From CAWKDG01 sp963848355 (GTDB lineage Bacteria; Actinomycetota; Acidimicrobiia; Acidimicrobiales; UBA8190), in NCBI GenBank assembly GCA_963848355.1, contig CAWKDG010000001.1, forward strand, positions 372,001 to 436,000: a stretch of DNA of 64,000 nucleotides, in the 5' to 3' direction. This document shows positions 53,660 to 62,147 of the stretch, piece after piece. A model generated the notes under the pieces. The model was given only the letters and a program-made list of their open reading frames with translations, made no database searches and was not told the origin of the DNA. The position numbers and the translations under genes are program-made. Numbering within the stretch: position 1 is the first letter of the stretch; the number at the start of each line of letters is the position of its first letter.

Positions 53660-54315
53660 CGGAGTCCGCCGAGCGCCACCGGGGATACAGAGGTACCAGA
53701 GGAGGAGCGGACGTCGCCCGGCGCGACCGCAGGGCCGAGGACGACTACGACGCCTTCTTCCACACCTCGTGGGGGCGGCTGCAGGGACAGGCCTACGTCC
53801 TGACCGGAAGTGTGGAACAGGCCCAGGACCTGACCCAAGAGGCGCTCCTGCGGGCCTGGACCCACTGGGACCGGATCGCCGGATACGAGGACCCCGAAGG
53901 CTGGACGCGCCGGGTTCTGCACAACCTCTGCATCCAGTCCTGGCGCCGGTCCCGGGTCCGCCGGTTCGACGGCACCCAGGAGGCGGCGATCGCCACCGTG
54001 TCCTCCACCGACGAGATTCCGGAGGATCACGTCCAGTTGGCCGGGGCCATGCGCCACCTTCCCGGTGACCAGGCGCGGGCCCTGCTCCTCCACGACGGAC
54101 TGGGGATGACAGTGGCCGAGACGGCCCGGGAGCTCGGGGTTCCCGACGGGACGGTGAAGTCGTGGCTCAGCCGGGCTCGCAAGAGCGTCGCCGCACGTCT
54201 CGACCGGACCGTCCAAACGGCGCACGGGGTCGAAACAGCACACGGGGTCGAAACAGCACACGGGGTCGAAACAGCACACGGCGTCGAAACAGCGCAGGGA
54301 GGTGGTGAGGCATGA
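53656..54315 (+). CDS. ECF (SigE-like group) RNA polymerase sigma factor
   Basis: 219 residues. Region 2 covers about residues 32-95 (DYDAFFHTSWGRLQGQAY, TQEALLRAWTHWDRI, WTRRVLHNLCIQSWRR). Region 4 covers about 125-185 with an HTH of VAETARELGVPDGTVKSWLSRAR. The last 35 residues carry four AHGVET hexapeptides from an 18-bp DNA repeat. The GTG start overlaps the thiD stop (GTGA), which couples a sigma factor to thiamine genes. Its stop overlaps the next gene's ATG, the likely anti-sigma or partner protein. Confidence 0.87.
   Translation: MTESAERHRGYRGTRGGADVARRDRRAEDDYDAFFHTSWGRLQGQAYVLTGSVEQAQDLTQEALLRAWTHWDRIAGYEDPEGWTRRVLHNLCIQSWRRSRVRRFDGTQEAAIATVSSTDEIPEDHVQLAGAMRHLPGDQARALLLHDGLGMTVAETARELGVPDGTVKSWLSRARKSVAARLDRTVQTAHGVETAHGVETAHGVETAHGVETAQGGGEA
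54215..54286. repeat. Four tandem 18-bp units encoding the sigma-factor tail
   Basis: Unit AAACAGCACACGGGGTCG with single changes in copies one and four, plus a partial fifth copy. As 18 is divisible by 3, copy-number change would keep the frame and lengthen or shorten the AHGVET tail. Confidence 0.85.
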
Positions 54316-55244
54316 CGACACCCGTCGACGAGGAGAGGGTGGGCACGGTCATGCGGGAGATGTTGAGCACCGGTGCGGCACGCCCGGCACCGGTGGTTCC
54401 GTCGGAGCTCCGGAGCCGGGCCCGTCGTCGTGCGCTGCGACGGGTGGACACGAAGGTCCTCATCGCCGTGGCCGCCGTGGCCGCCGTCATCGTCACGTTG
54501 GTCGCCATCGGACCGCTGCGGTCGAAGAACCCGCCGGTACATGCGCCGACGGCGACACAACCGACGACCACGACGATACCGACCACGACGACGCCACCGA
54601 CCACCACGACGACGGCCGTGCCGGTGGCGGCGGCGTCCCAACTCGATACCTACGTCGCCGACGAGGCGGCCACGGACTCGGCCGCAGCCACCACCAGCGG
54701 CGTGACCCGACGATTTGGAATACCTCCTGTCATCAGCGTCCACAGCGCGCCGGTGAACGACGACGGACGGACGGTGGCGGTGGCCGCCTTCTCCTACGAT
54801 CCCGGTGGGCATCCCGTGCAGGTCCTCGGCTACAGCGCCGGGCAATGGACGGTGCTGGCCGCTCTGGTCTCACCGATGGGGCTCCCACCCGAGGTTCCCG
54901 ATTCCGTCGTGCTCCTGACGGCTGGTCCGGTGGCGGTGGCCGACGTCACCGGCGACGGCCAGCCCGACTTCCTGGTCATGGCGAGCGCGGCGGACAACGT
55001 CCCCGGCTTCGTCGTCTCACAGGCCGGCGGGACGTGGCGGTACATCCCCTTCCTCGGCCCTTATGCGCCGTCACCGACAGACGTCATGGCCCGGTCGCCG
55101 CAGTTCCGGGGCAACACTCTCGTGTCCGACTACAACAATTGTGTTCCCGACTGCGCATCGGGAACGAACTCCACCATCGTCTGGACCTACCAGCCGTCCA
55201 CGGGCGAGTTCACAGCCCCCGATCCCCCGGGCTACCCCAGCTAG
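54312..55244 (+). CDS. Membrane-anchored protein with FG-GAP/VCBS-like motif, probable sigma-factor partner
   Basis: 310 residues. A ~55-residue cytoplasmic N-terminus (VPSELRSRARRRALRR) precedes one membrane helix (about 57-75). A Thr/Pro-rich linker follows, then an extracytoplasmic domain of about 200 residues with VAVADVTGDGQPDFLVM, a calcium-binding FG-GAP-type loop. The ATG overlaps the sigma-factor stop (ATGA). The layout fits an anti-sigma regulator sensing outside signals, but no zinc-binding anti-sigma motif is visible, so this is inference. Confidence 0.72.
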   Translation: MTTPVDEERVGTVMREMLSTGAARPAPVVPSELRSRARRRALRRVDTKVLIAVAAVAAVIVTLVAIGPLRSKNPPVHAPTATQPTTTTIPTTTTPPTTTTTAVPVAAASQLDTYVADEAATDSAAATTSGVTRRFGIPPVISVHSAPVNDDGRTVAVAAFSYDPGGHPVQVLGYSAGQWTVLAALVSPMGLPPEVPDSVVLLTAGPVAVADVTGDGQPDFLVMASAADNVPGFVVSQAGGTWRYIPFLGPYAPSPTDVMARSPQFRGNTLVSDYNNCVPDCASGTNSTIVWTYQPSTGEFTAPDPPGYPS

Positions 55245-55256
55245 GAGGGGCGGCCC

Positions 55257-55742
55257 CTAGACGAGGATGCGCTCCTCGGGGGCGCGGACACCGAGGACGG
55301 CCAGGACCCGACCGAGGCCGAGGAACATCCCGCAGCACATGGTCAGATCGGCGATCTCGTCGTCGGCGAACGCAGACCGCAGCCGGACCCAGAAGGCGTC
55401 GTCCATGGCCAGGTGGTCGAGGGCGAAGCGCTCGGCGTACTCGGCCGCCAGTCGCTCGCGGTCGCTGAGCGCCTCACTCGTCCGCCACGAGGCGACCTCG
55501 CCGTAGAAACCCTCGTCCACGCCGGACTCGGCGCCGTCGCGGGCGCGGGTGTCGCGGCAGACGACGCAGTCGTTGATGATGGCGATCGTCCACCGGGCCG
55601 CCTCGCGCTCGCGCAGGGGGAGCCGGGTGTTCTCGTAGACGGCGGTCGAGAGCGCACCCATGCCGACGGCCATTTCGGGCCGGACGAGGGCCCAGTCCAC
55701 GTGTTCTCCGAGTCCGCGTTCGGGAAATGCGATCCGTGCCAT
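55257..55742 (-). CDS. Carboxymuconolactone decarboxylase-family (AhpD-like) protein
   Basis: 161 residues, all-helical. The redox-type CxxC is in NDCVVCRDTRA, preceded by REREAARWTIAIIN and followed by DERERLAAEYAERFA-like helices; DEIADLTMCCGMFLGLGR is the C-terminal helix. Relatives include AhpD-like peroxidase reductases and decarboxylases. The ATG at 55742 is set by TAGCGT 6 nt upstream. It converges on the sigma-partner gene with 12 nt between stops. Confidence 0.83.
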   Translation of the reverse strand: MARIAFPERGLGEHVDWALVRPEMAVGMGALSTAVYENTRLPLREREAARWTIAIINDCVVCRDTRARDGAESGVDEGFYGEVASWRTSEALSDRERLAAEYAERFALDHLAMDDAFWVRLRSAFADDEIADLTMCCGMFLGLGRVLAVLGVRAPEERILV

Positions 55743-55748
55743 CACCCG

Positions 55749-55754
55749 ACGCTA
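55749..55754 (-). promoter_or_regulatory. -10 element of CMD-family gene (leaderless)
   Basis: TAGCGT ends 6 nt before the ATG at 55742. Confidence 0.55.
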
Positions 55755-55835
55755 CCTCCCGCCGCCGGCTGCGGGGCGGTGCGGACCCCGCTGTACACTG
55801 ACGGCGTCCGGCCCGACGCCAATGGACGTCACCCC

Positions 55836-56457
55836 ATGCCCCGTCCTCCCCACGACGCACCCCCGTCCGCCCCCCGCCGGCGGCCTCCGGGACCGAGCGC
55901 ACGACCGGCGATGATCCCCCTCGGGATCGCCGCGTTGGTCCTGATCGGCGGGGGCATCAGTGCCGCGCTCGACCACCAGCGGCGTCGCCAACCCCGCTCC
56001 CACGCGCACGCTCGTGACGGCGCGCGGGGCCGGCATCACCGCCGTTCCCGGCCGCGGCGACCTGCGCCCGATCATCGTCGGCGGGCAGCCACCGTCGGAT
56101 ATCCTGAACGTCGTCCCCGTCCCCGAAGCAGCCACCGTCAAGACGGGCTCGGCCGCCGACAACGGGATCGGTCTCTACGACCATTCGCTGTCGTTCGCCA
56201 TCCCCGTGTCCGAACAGAAGGTCATCACCTTCTTCCGCGCCGAGTTGAAAGCGCTCAAGTGGCAGCTGGTGACGCAGGGGCCGCCACCGCACGGCACGCC
56301 CGGGTACCGGATCGTGGGCCAGCACCCGAGCAGCGACGGCTACGAGTGGGAGCTCGGTGTGACGGTGGCGCCCACCGCGTTCGGCTCGGGATCGGGCGCG
56401 GCCGACCAGTCGACGGCGTTCACGATGAGGCTGTTCGCCGTCACCGACGACGACTGA
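55836..56457 (+). CDS. Membrane-anchored hypothetical protein, interrupted by a single-base frameshift
   Basis: About 207 residues when repaired. A Pro/Arg-rich cytoplasmic N-terminus of ~25 residues precedes one membrane helix (MIPLGIAALVLIGGGIS). At about 55962-55968 one base must be skipped to continue as STTSGVANPAPTRTLV and the extracytoplasmic domain. This domain contains GQPPSDILNVVPVPE and KVITFFRAELKALKW, the latter like small secreted proteins of unknown role. The span is 3n+1. Its 3' end overlaps the convergent glycosyltransferase gene by 118 bp. No function assigned. Confidence 0.6.
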
Positions 56458-57858
56458 CGACCGGAGAGGGTCCCGACCTCGAGCGGGGGCGGTTCCGCCA
56501 CCTCCTCGGCCGGGAGGGGAAGCGGTGAGACCCGCCCCTCGCTGCGCAGGAGCCACGCCCAGATGAAGAAGTCGACCGGGTAGAGCAGGTAGCCGATGCG
56601 TGTGGCCGGCGCCACCAGGATGGCGATGAGCATGACCCAGCCGAGCAGCCGCGCCAGGTCGGCCGGCGACCGGGGGGTGTGGCGGATCAGCACGAAGAGC
56701 AGGAGAAGGCCGCCGACGATGGCCACCACCGCCGTGAAGAGCCGGTGGATGCCGGGGAACCACGAGACGATGGCATGGCCGAGCAGAGGGCTGGAGGCGG
56801 GCGAGGTGATGCCGGCCAGACCGAGCGGGAAGCGGACGACGTTGTCGATGAAGGCGGCCGGGTTGCCCACGAAGGTGGGCAGGATCGACGGGATCATGAC
56901 ACCGGCCAGACCGGCGGCCAGCCACAGGGTCGGACGCCGGCCCCGGTGGCCGGAGCGGTCGGTGGCCACCAGGAGGGCCAGGAAGGCCAACGGCCACGCC
57001 GTGATCTTCATCGACGAGGCGATGCCGAGGACGACCCCGGCGGCCAGGGGTCGTCGCCTCTGCAGGAGCACCAGGCCGAGGAGGAGCAGGGCGGCGATGG
57101 GGACGTCGTCTCCCCCCGTGGCCAGGGGCAGGGCCGCCGTGGGGAAGACGGTCATGGACTGCAGCGCCAGGACCCGCGGGCCCGACGGGCCGCGGCACAT
57201 GGCCAGGGCGGCCACGACCACCAGGATGGTGATGAGGGAGAAGGCCACCCGGGCGTCGGTCAGCCGCCGCGGCGCGTTGGTACTGCTGGGCAGGCCGAAG
57301 AGCGACATCAGCGGCAGGTACGGGTTGTAGACGTCGTAGGCCGGCTGACCGGGGGGGGCCGAGACACGCTCGTGGTGCCCGTCGATGTCCCGGTAGAGAG
57401 GCTTGCCGTGGGCCAGGCGCGCCCCCGAGCCCTCGACCACCAGGGCTTCCGGTTGCACGTGGGAGGTCCCGCCGCTGTCGGTCTGCCAGAGCACCTCGAG
57501 GGCGAGCGGGCCCAGGGTGGCACCGACGAAGACGACGAGGAAGATGACGGTGCGTGACGTCGTCCAGTGCCAGGTCGGTGAGGCGTCGTGCATCGGTGCA
57601 CCGGCACCGACCGAGGCCGCCACGGCGGCGGCATCGGCCCGGCGTCGCGCCCGGCGGGCGGCGACAGCCGACGCCACCGCCCCGAGCGCATAGGGGCCGA
57701 CGGCCAGACGACCCCACTGCTGGTAGAGGGCGATCGACGACCCTTGGGCCGTGATGATGGCGAACAGCGCCGCCGCCGCATAGAGAACGGCATCACGCTC
57801 TTCCGCGCTCCACGACGCGACCACCCGGGCACCGCGCCCGAAGAGGCGGCTGGGCATG
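56340..57858 (-). CDS. GT87-like multi-pass membrane glycosyltransferase
   Basis: 505 residues with the ATG at 57857 (last base of the start codon; read the CDS as 56340-57857). About ten membrane helices are visible. DVYNPYLPLMSLFG after the first large loop and GIASSMKITAWPLAFLALL are typical of GT87/DUF2029 polyprenol-dependent mannosyltransferases. The likely substrate is a polyprenyl-phosphate sugar, but acceptor and sugar are unknown. The start has TAGCAT exactly 7 nt upstream. The last ~40 codons overlap the convergent gene and are not conserved-looking. Confidence 0.75.
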
Positions 57859-57864
57859 GAGACA

Positions 57865-57870
57865 ATGCTA
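57865..57870 (-). promoter_or_regulatory. -10 element of GT87-like gene (leaderless)
   Basis: TAGCAT ends 7 nt before the ATG at 57857. Confidence 0.5.
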
Positions 57871-57946
57871 CGCCCCGTCCGCCGCCCGATTTCGGCCCCG
57901 ACCTCGGCGCCGGCCTCGACCCCGGGCGGCGGGGTGGCGGTGGCGG

Positions 57947-59905
57947 TCACCCGGACCCGTCGATGCCGAGGACGTCGCGTACGAAGGCGATCTCGAGCTC
58001 GGCGCAACGGGTGAGCGTCTGCGCCTTGCGGAACCCGTGACCCTCGCCGTCGAAGAGGACGAGGTCGCAGCGCACACCGCGCGCCCGTAGCGCCGCCGCC
58101 ATGCGCTCTGCCTGGTCGGGCGGGACGACGGGATCGTCGGTGCCCTGGAGGAGCAGGACGGCTCCCTCCACCCGCTCCGGGTGGCGGGCCGGCGAGCGGT
58201 CGTCGTAGAGGGAGCGGGCCTCGGGCCACGGGCCGATCAGGCGGTCGAGGTAGCGGGCTTCGAATTTGTGGGTGTCGGCGGCCAGGGCCTCGAGGTCGGT
58301 GACCCCGTAGGCCACGACGGCGGCGACGAAGGGACCCCCGGCGTCGAGGCACCGCAGGGCGGTGAGGCCGCCGGCGCTCGTCCCCTTCACCACCATCCGA
58401 CCGCCGTCGACCAGGCCGGCGTCGGCCAGGAAGCTGGCGGCGGACCGGCAGTCCTCGGCGTCGGCCACCCCCCAGGCCCCGTCGAGGAGGCGCCGGAAGC
58501 GTCGCCCGTGCCCGGTGGAGCCCCGGTAGTCGACGAGGGCCACGGCCACCCCCCGGGTCGTCCACAGCTGGACGGCGGGGTCGAAACCCGGTTGGGCCCC
58601 GGCCGTGGGACCGCCATGGCAGACGACGACCAGAGGGGGTGGCGTGGCCGCCGGACCGCTCCACCCGGGGGCGCAGGGGGCGAAGAAGAGCAGCGAGGCC
58701 GTCGCCCCCGTCGCCGTGGGGAAGGTGAGCTCCTCGGGGGACGAGACCCACGCCGGGTCGAGGGGGGAGGAGGTGGGCCGGTAGAGCTCCTCGACGGTCG
58801 GTTCGGCCGCGGCGGCGCCCACCGTGACCCGGTAGAGGGCCGGGGCGGCGGTGGTGCTGGCCCCGATCACGACGACGGCGTCGCCGCCGCCGATCGACGG
58901 GCCGCAGGCGAGATCGCCGATGCTCACGCACGGTTGCTCGACCTCGCGCACCCCGTCGGTGTCCCGGTCGACGAGGCCGAGACGGTCGCGGCCCCGGCGG
59001 TGGACACGGCAGGCCAGGCGACCGTCGGGGCCGACGTCGATGGTGGCCTGGCCGAGCACCCAGTCGGCGCCGGCGAACTCGGCCTCGTCGCTGGCCATGC
59101 ACCGGGGCGGCTCACCCCGGTGCCAGCAGTAGGGCTGCCACCACCCGGCCCGGTCGGAGACGAACCAGAGATCCTCGCCCGCCCACGTCGGCTGGCCCAC
59201 CGACTCGTCGGCTCCACCGGCGACGCAGGTGGGATCCCGCAGGCCCGGGTCGTCGGGGCTGTCGGGGCTGTCGCGGTGGGCCGGCCCGGCGAGGTCGGCC
59301 ACCCAGAGCTCGCAGCCGTCCCAGGGCATGTTGGGGTGGTCCCAGGCCAACCAGGCCAGGCGGCGACCGTCGGGGCTGGGGCGGGGGGCGGCGAAGAAGT
59401 CGCGACCGGCCGCCAGGACGGCCGGGACGAGACGCCCGAGACGGTCGACGGCCACCACCTCGTCGTCGACGCCGCCGGCGTGGTGCCGTTCGCGGAGCGA
59501 GACCACGAAGCGCCCGCCGGCCACGGGCCGGGCGTCGGCGTAGCGGTGCGACTCCCCCGCCGGCGCCGGTGGGGTGAGGCGGACGGGGTCGGCCCCCGGG
59601 TCGAGCCACCACAGGGCCTGGTCGTCGAGGGCGGTGTAGACGAGGCTGTCCCCCTCGGCGAAGTGGGCACCCCCGCCGTATTCGTGGACGCGGGTGCGGA
59701 CGCTCACCCCGGGGGGCGAGACCTCCTCGGGGGCGGCCCCCCGGCGCAGGCGCATCACGGCCATCCGGCCGCCGTCGTGGGGGCGGCTCTCGGACCACCA
59801 GCAGGTGTCGCCGACGACCTGGAGGCCAGCCAGCGAGACACGGGCACCGCCCATCACGGCGGGTGAGAGCGGCGACGGCCAGGTGCCGTAGGGAGCGCGC
59901 GTCAC
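57947..59905 (-). CDS. S9-family prolyl-oligopeptidase-type serine peptidase
   Basis: 652 residues. The N-terminal ~380 form a beta-propeller with WD/TolB-like blades (RVHEYGGGAHF, FSPDGRRLAWLAWDH-like PSPDGRRLAWLAW). The C-terminal alpha/beta-hydrolase has the nucleophile in KGTSAGGLTAL, the Asp in LLQGTDDPVVP and the His in GEGHGF. No signal peptide, so it is cytoplasmic; it probably degrades peptides or acyl-peptides. The GTG start is 22 bp from the divergent reductase start. Confidence 0.9.
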   Translation of the reverse strand: MTRAPYGTWPSPLSPAVMGGARVSLAGLQVVGDTCWWSESRPHDGGRMAVMRLRRGAAPEEVSPPGVSVRTRVHEYGGGAHFAEGDSLVYTALDDQALWWLDPGADPVRLTPPAPAGESHRYADARPVAGGRFVVSLRERHHAGGVDDEVVAVDRLGRLVPAVLAAGRDFFAAPRPSPDGRRLAWLAWDHPNMPWDGCELWVADLAGPAHRDSPDSPDDPGLRDPTCVAGGADESVGQPTWAGEDLWFVSDRAGWWQPYCWHRGEPPRCMASDEAEFAGADWVLGQATIDVGPDGRLACRVHRRGRDRLGLVDRDTDGVREVEQPCVSIGDLACGPSIGGGDAVVVIGASTTAAPALYRVTVGAAAAEPTVEELYRPTSSPLDPAWVSSPEELTFPTATGATASLLFFAPCAPGWSGPAATPPPLVVVCHGGPTAGAQPGFDPAVQLWTTRGVAVALVDYRGSTGHGRRFRRLLDGAWGVADAEDCRSAASFLADAGLVDGGRMVVKGTSAGGLTALRCLDAGGPFVAAVVAYGVTDLEALAADTHKFEARYLDRLIGPWPEARSLYDDRSPARHPERVEGAVLLLQGTDDPVVPPDQAERMAAALRARGVRCDLVLFDGEGHGFRKAQTLTRCAELEIAFVRDVLGIDGSG

Positions 59906-59913
59906 GGAAGCCG

Positions 59914-59919
59914 TACGGT
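59914..59919 (+). promoter_or_regulatory. -10 element of AcuI-like gene, overlapping the divergent promoter
   Basis: TACGGT ends 8 nt before the GTG at 59928. On the opposite strand TACCGT (59915-59920) ends 9 nt before the GTG at 59905. The two hexamers share five bases, so the two polymerases cannot occupy the site at once. Confidence 0.5.
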
Positions 59920-59927
59920 ACCTCCCG

Positions 59928-60989
59928 GTGACGACGACCCCGGGTACCGCCGCCCTCCCCGAGACGTTCCCCGCCTACCTGGTGACCCGCCACGACCCCG
60001 GGGCGCCCGGGGCGGTGGGCGACGCCGCCGCCGGGGAGATCACCCGGGGCGTGGCCTCGCTGACGCTGGCCGACCTGCCCGCCGGGGAGGTCCTCGTCCG
60101 GGTCGCCTGGTCGTCCGTGAATTACAAGGATGCGCTGGTCACGGTGCCGGGGAACCGGGTGGCCCGGATCTCCCCGCTCGTCCCCGGTGTCGACCTGGCC
60201 GGCGTGGTGGTGGCCAGCGAGGACCCCGCTCTGGCCCCGGGCACCGCCGTCCTGGCCCACGGGCACGACCTGGGGGTCTCCCGCCACGGCGGGTTCGCCG
60301 CCTGGGCCCGGCTGCCGGCCGGCATGGCGCTGGCGCTGCCCGACGGCCTCTCGGCCCGACAGGCCATGGTCATCGGGACCGCCGGGTTCACCGCCGCCCT
60401 CTCGATCGACCGGCTCGAGCACCACGGGCTCTCGCCCGGCGACGGCCCCGTTCTCGTCACCGGGGCCTCGGGCGGGGTCGGCTCGTTCGCCGTGACCCTC
60501 CTGGCCGCCCGGGGCCACGAGGTGGTGGCGAGTACGGGGAAGACCGACGAGCGGCGATGGTTGCTCGATCTCGGTGCCGCCGACGTCATCGGGCGCGACG
60601 ACCTCGACGTCGATCCGGGCCGGGTCCTCGGCCCGCCGCGCTGGGCCGGCGCCGTCGACTGTGTCGGCGGCGTCACCCTGGCCCGGATCCTGCGCACCCT
60701 GCGCTACGGCGCGGCGGTGGCGGCCAGCGGGCTCACCGGGGGCCCGGCCCTGGAGACGACCGTCTTCCCGTTCATCACCCGCGACGTGGCGCTGCTCGGC
60801 GTCGACACCGTGGCCACGGCGACGGCGCGACGGCGGGTCGTGTGGCAGGGCCTGGCCCGCGACGTCGCCCGCCTCGACCTCGACAGGCTGGTGGCCGACG
60901 AGGTGACCCTGCACGGAGTGGGGAACGCCGTCGACGACGTGCTGGCGGCGCGGGTACGCGGGCGCGTCCTCGTCCGCCCCGTGGAGTAG
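59928..60989 (+). CDS. Acrylyl-CoA reductase AcuI/YhdH-type quinone oxidoreductase
   Basis: 353 residues, zinc-free medium-chain dehydrogenase. SSVNYKDAL and PLVPGVDLAG at the N-terminus, GTAGFTAALS, the NADPH loop VTGASGGVGSFAV and GAVDCVGGVTLARIL identify the YhdH/AcuI family, which reduces acryloyl-CoA or related enoyl compounds. Propionate or DMSP-related use is inference. GTG start by the overlapping divergent promoter. Confidence 0.88.
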   Translation: MTTTPGTAALPETFPAYLVTRHDPGAPGAVGDAAAGEITRGVASLTLADLPAGEVLVRVAWSSVNYKDALVTVPGNRVARISPLVPGVDLAGVVVASEDPALAPGTAVLAHGHDLGVSRHGGFAAWARLPAGMALALPDGLSARQAMVIGTAGFTAALSIDRLEHHGLSPGDGPVLVTGASGGVGSFAVTLLAARGHEVVASTGKTDERRWLLDLGAADVIGRDDLDVDPGRVLGPPRWAGAVDCVGGVTLARILRTLRYGAAVAASGLTGGPALETTVFPFITRDVALLGVDTVATATARRRVVWQGLARDVARLDLDRLVADEVTLHGVGNAVDDVLAARVRGRVLVRPVE

Positions 60990-60992
60990 CGG

Positions 60993-61638
60993 TCAGGTGC
61001 CCGGCGGCGCCGTCGTCTGCGTCTGCGGCGAACCCTTGCCGAAGACGGGTGAGACGTTGACGGTGCCGCCGTTGCACACCACGAACTGCCCCGAGACCTG
61101 CAGCGCCGTGCTCGTGCCCGGCGGTGTGGCCTCGATCGCCGTCGCCGTGGGGCACGAGGTCTCGGTGCCCGTGGTGACGTCGGAATAGGCCATGTTGAAG
61201 TACGCCGTCGCCCCCCCGGCCACCTGGACCGTGGCCGGGGCGAAGGTGGTGAACGACGGGCCTCCCCCTTCGACCGTGTTGGTGGCGATGTCGGCACCGC
61301 CGGGACCGAGGAGCTGGATTCCGGGATAGCCGTCGAGCGGGCACGTGGCCGACGAGGTGTTGCGGAAGCCGAAGGTCACCTCGAAGGTACCGGCCGCGCC
61401 TTGCGTCCCGAGGATGCTCACGGTGTAGTTGGCCCCTGTGCACCCGGGCACTGTCGAAGTGGTGGCGCTCGGTGCCGTCGTGGGCGGCGCCGGACGCGGC
61501 GGTGGTGCTCGTCGTGGCGTTGGACGGCGGTGTGGCCGACGGGGTGGGCGACGAGCACCCGGCCGCGCTGGCGGTGCCGGCGAGCACGAGGAAAGGCACG
61601 ATCCACCGGGCCGACAGCCCGGCGCGCAGATGGATCAA
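60993..61638 (-). CDS. DUF4232-type lipoprotein, interrupted by a single-base frameshift
   Basis: About 215 residues when repaired. An N-terminal signal with lipobox (LAGTASAAGCSS, Cys at about 27) and a Thr/Ser/Pro-rich linker come first. At about 61490-61493 one base must be removed to read APPTTAPSATTSTV and enter the DUF4232 beta-sandwich (GCTGANYTVSILG, CPLDGYPGIQLLG). The span is 3n+1. The domain is found in many exported actinobacterial lipoproteins of unknown role. Its ATG overlaps the stop of the DUF151 gene. Confidence 0.75.
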
Positions 61639-62135
61639 GAGCTGAAGTCCTCCGGACGCACCGTGTCGAGGAACTGCCGGAACTCCCCGACGAGCTCTTC
61701 GGGGGTGGCCGACTCTTCGTCATCGTCGTCGGTGGGCAGGAGGATCCCTTCGGAGTCCATCAGGTCGTCGGCCACGAACAGCGGGCTGGCGGTGCGGACG
61801 GCGAGGGCCACAGCGTCCGACGGCCGGCTCGAGACGGTGAGGACGCCGTCGGTCCGCTTCAGGTGGAGCTCGGCGTAGTAGGTGGCCGAACGCAGCTCGG
61901 TGATCACGACGCGCTCGAGACTGGCACCGAGAGTCTCCACGACGTCGCGCATGAGGTCATGGGTCATCGGGCGCGGAGGGGCGACCCCTTGGATGGCGAA
62001 GGCGATGGCCGTCGCCTCGGGAGCCCCGATGAAGATGGGGAGCGTCCGGCCCACGCCCTCCGTCTCGGTCAGGAGAAGGACAGGGGTGTTCGACTGGAGG
62101 TCCACCCTCACCGCGCTAAGCCGGACTTCGACCAT
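61635..62135 (-). CDS. Bifunctional nuclease family protein (DUF151)
   Basis: 166 residues. VRLSAVRVDLQSNTPVLLLTE, LPIFIGAPEATAIAFAIQG and RPSDAVALAVRTASPLFVADDLM are the DUF151 core. Plant members have DNase/RNase activity, but the bacterial role in the garA-ftsR cluster is unclear. The acidic C-terminus is normal. TAAGTT 6 nt before the ATG suggests it can start its own leaderless transcript within the cluster. Confidence 0.88.
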   Translation of the reverse strand: MVEVRLSAVRVDLQSNTPVLLLTETEGVGRTLPIFIGAPEATAIAFAIQGVAPPRPMTHDLMRDVVETLGASLERVVITELRSATYYAELHLKRTDGVLTVSSRPSDAVALAVRTASPLFVADDLMDSEGILLPTDDDDEESATPEELVGEFRQFLDTVRPEDFSS

Positions 62136-62141
62136 GCCTGC

Positions 62142-62147
62142 AACTTA
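62142..62147 (-). promoter_or_regulatory. -10 element of DUF151 gene (leaderless)
   Basis: TAAGTT ends 6 nt before the ATG at 62135 and overlaps the end of the hpt gene. Confidence 0.45.
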
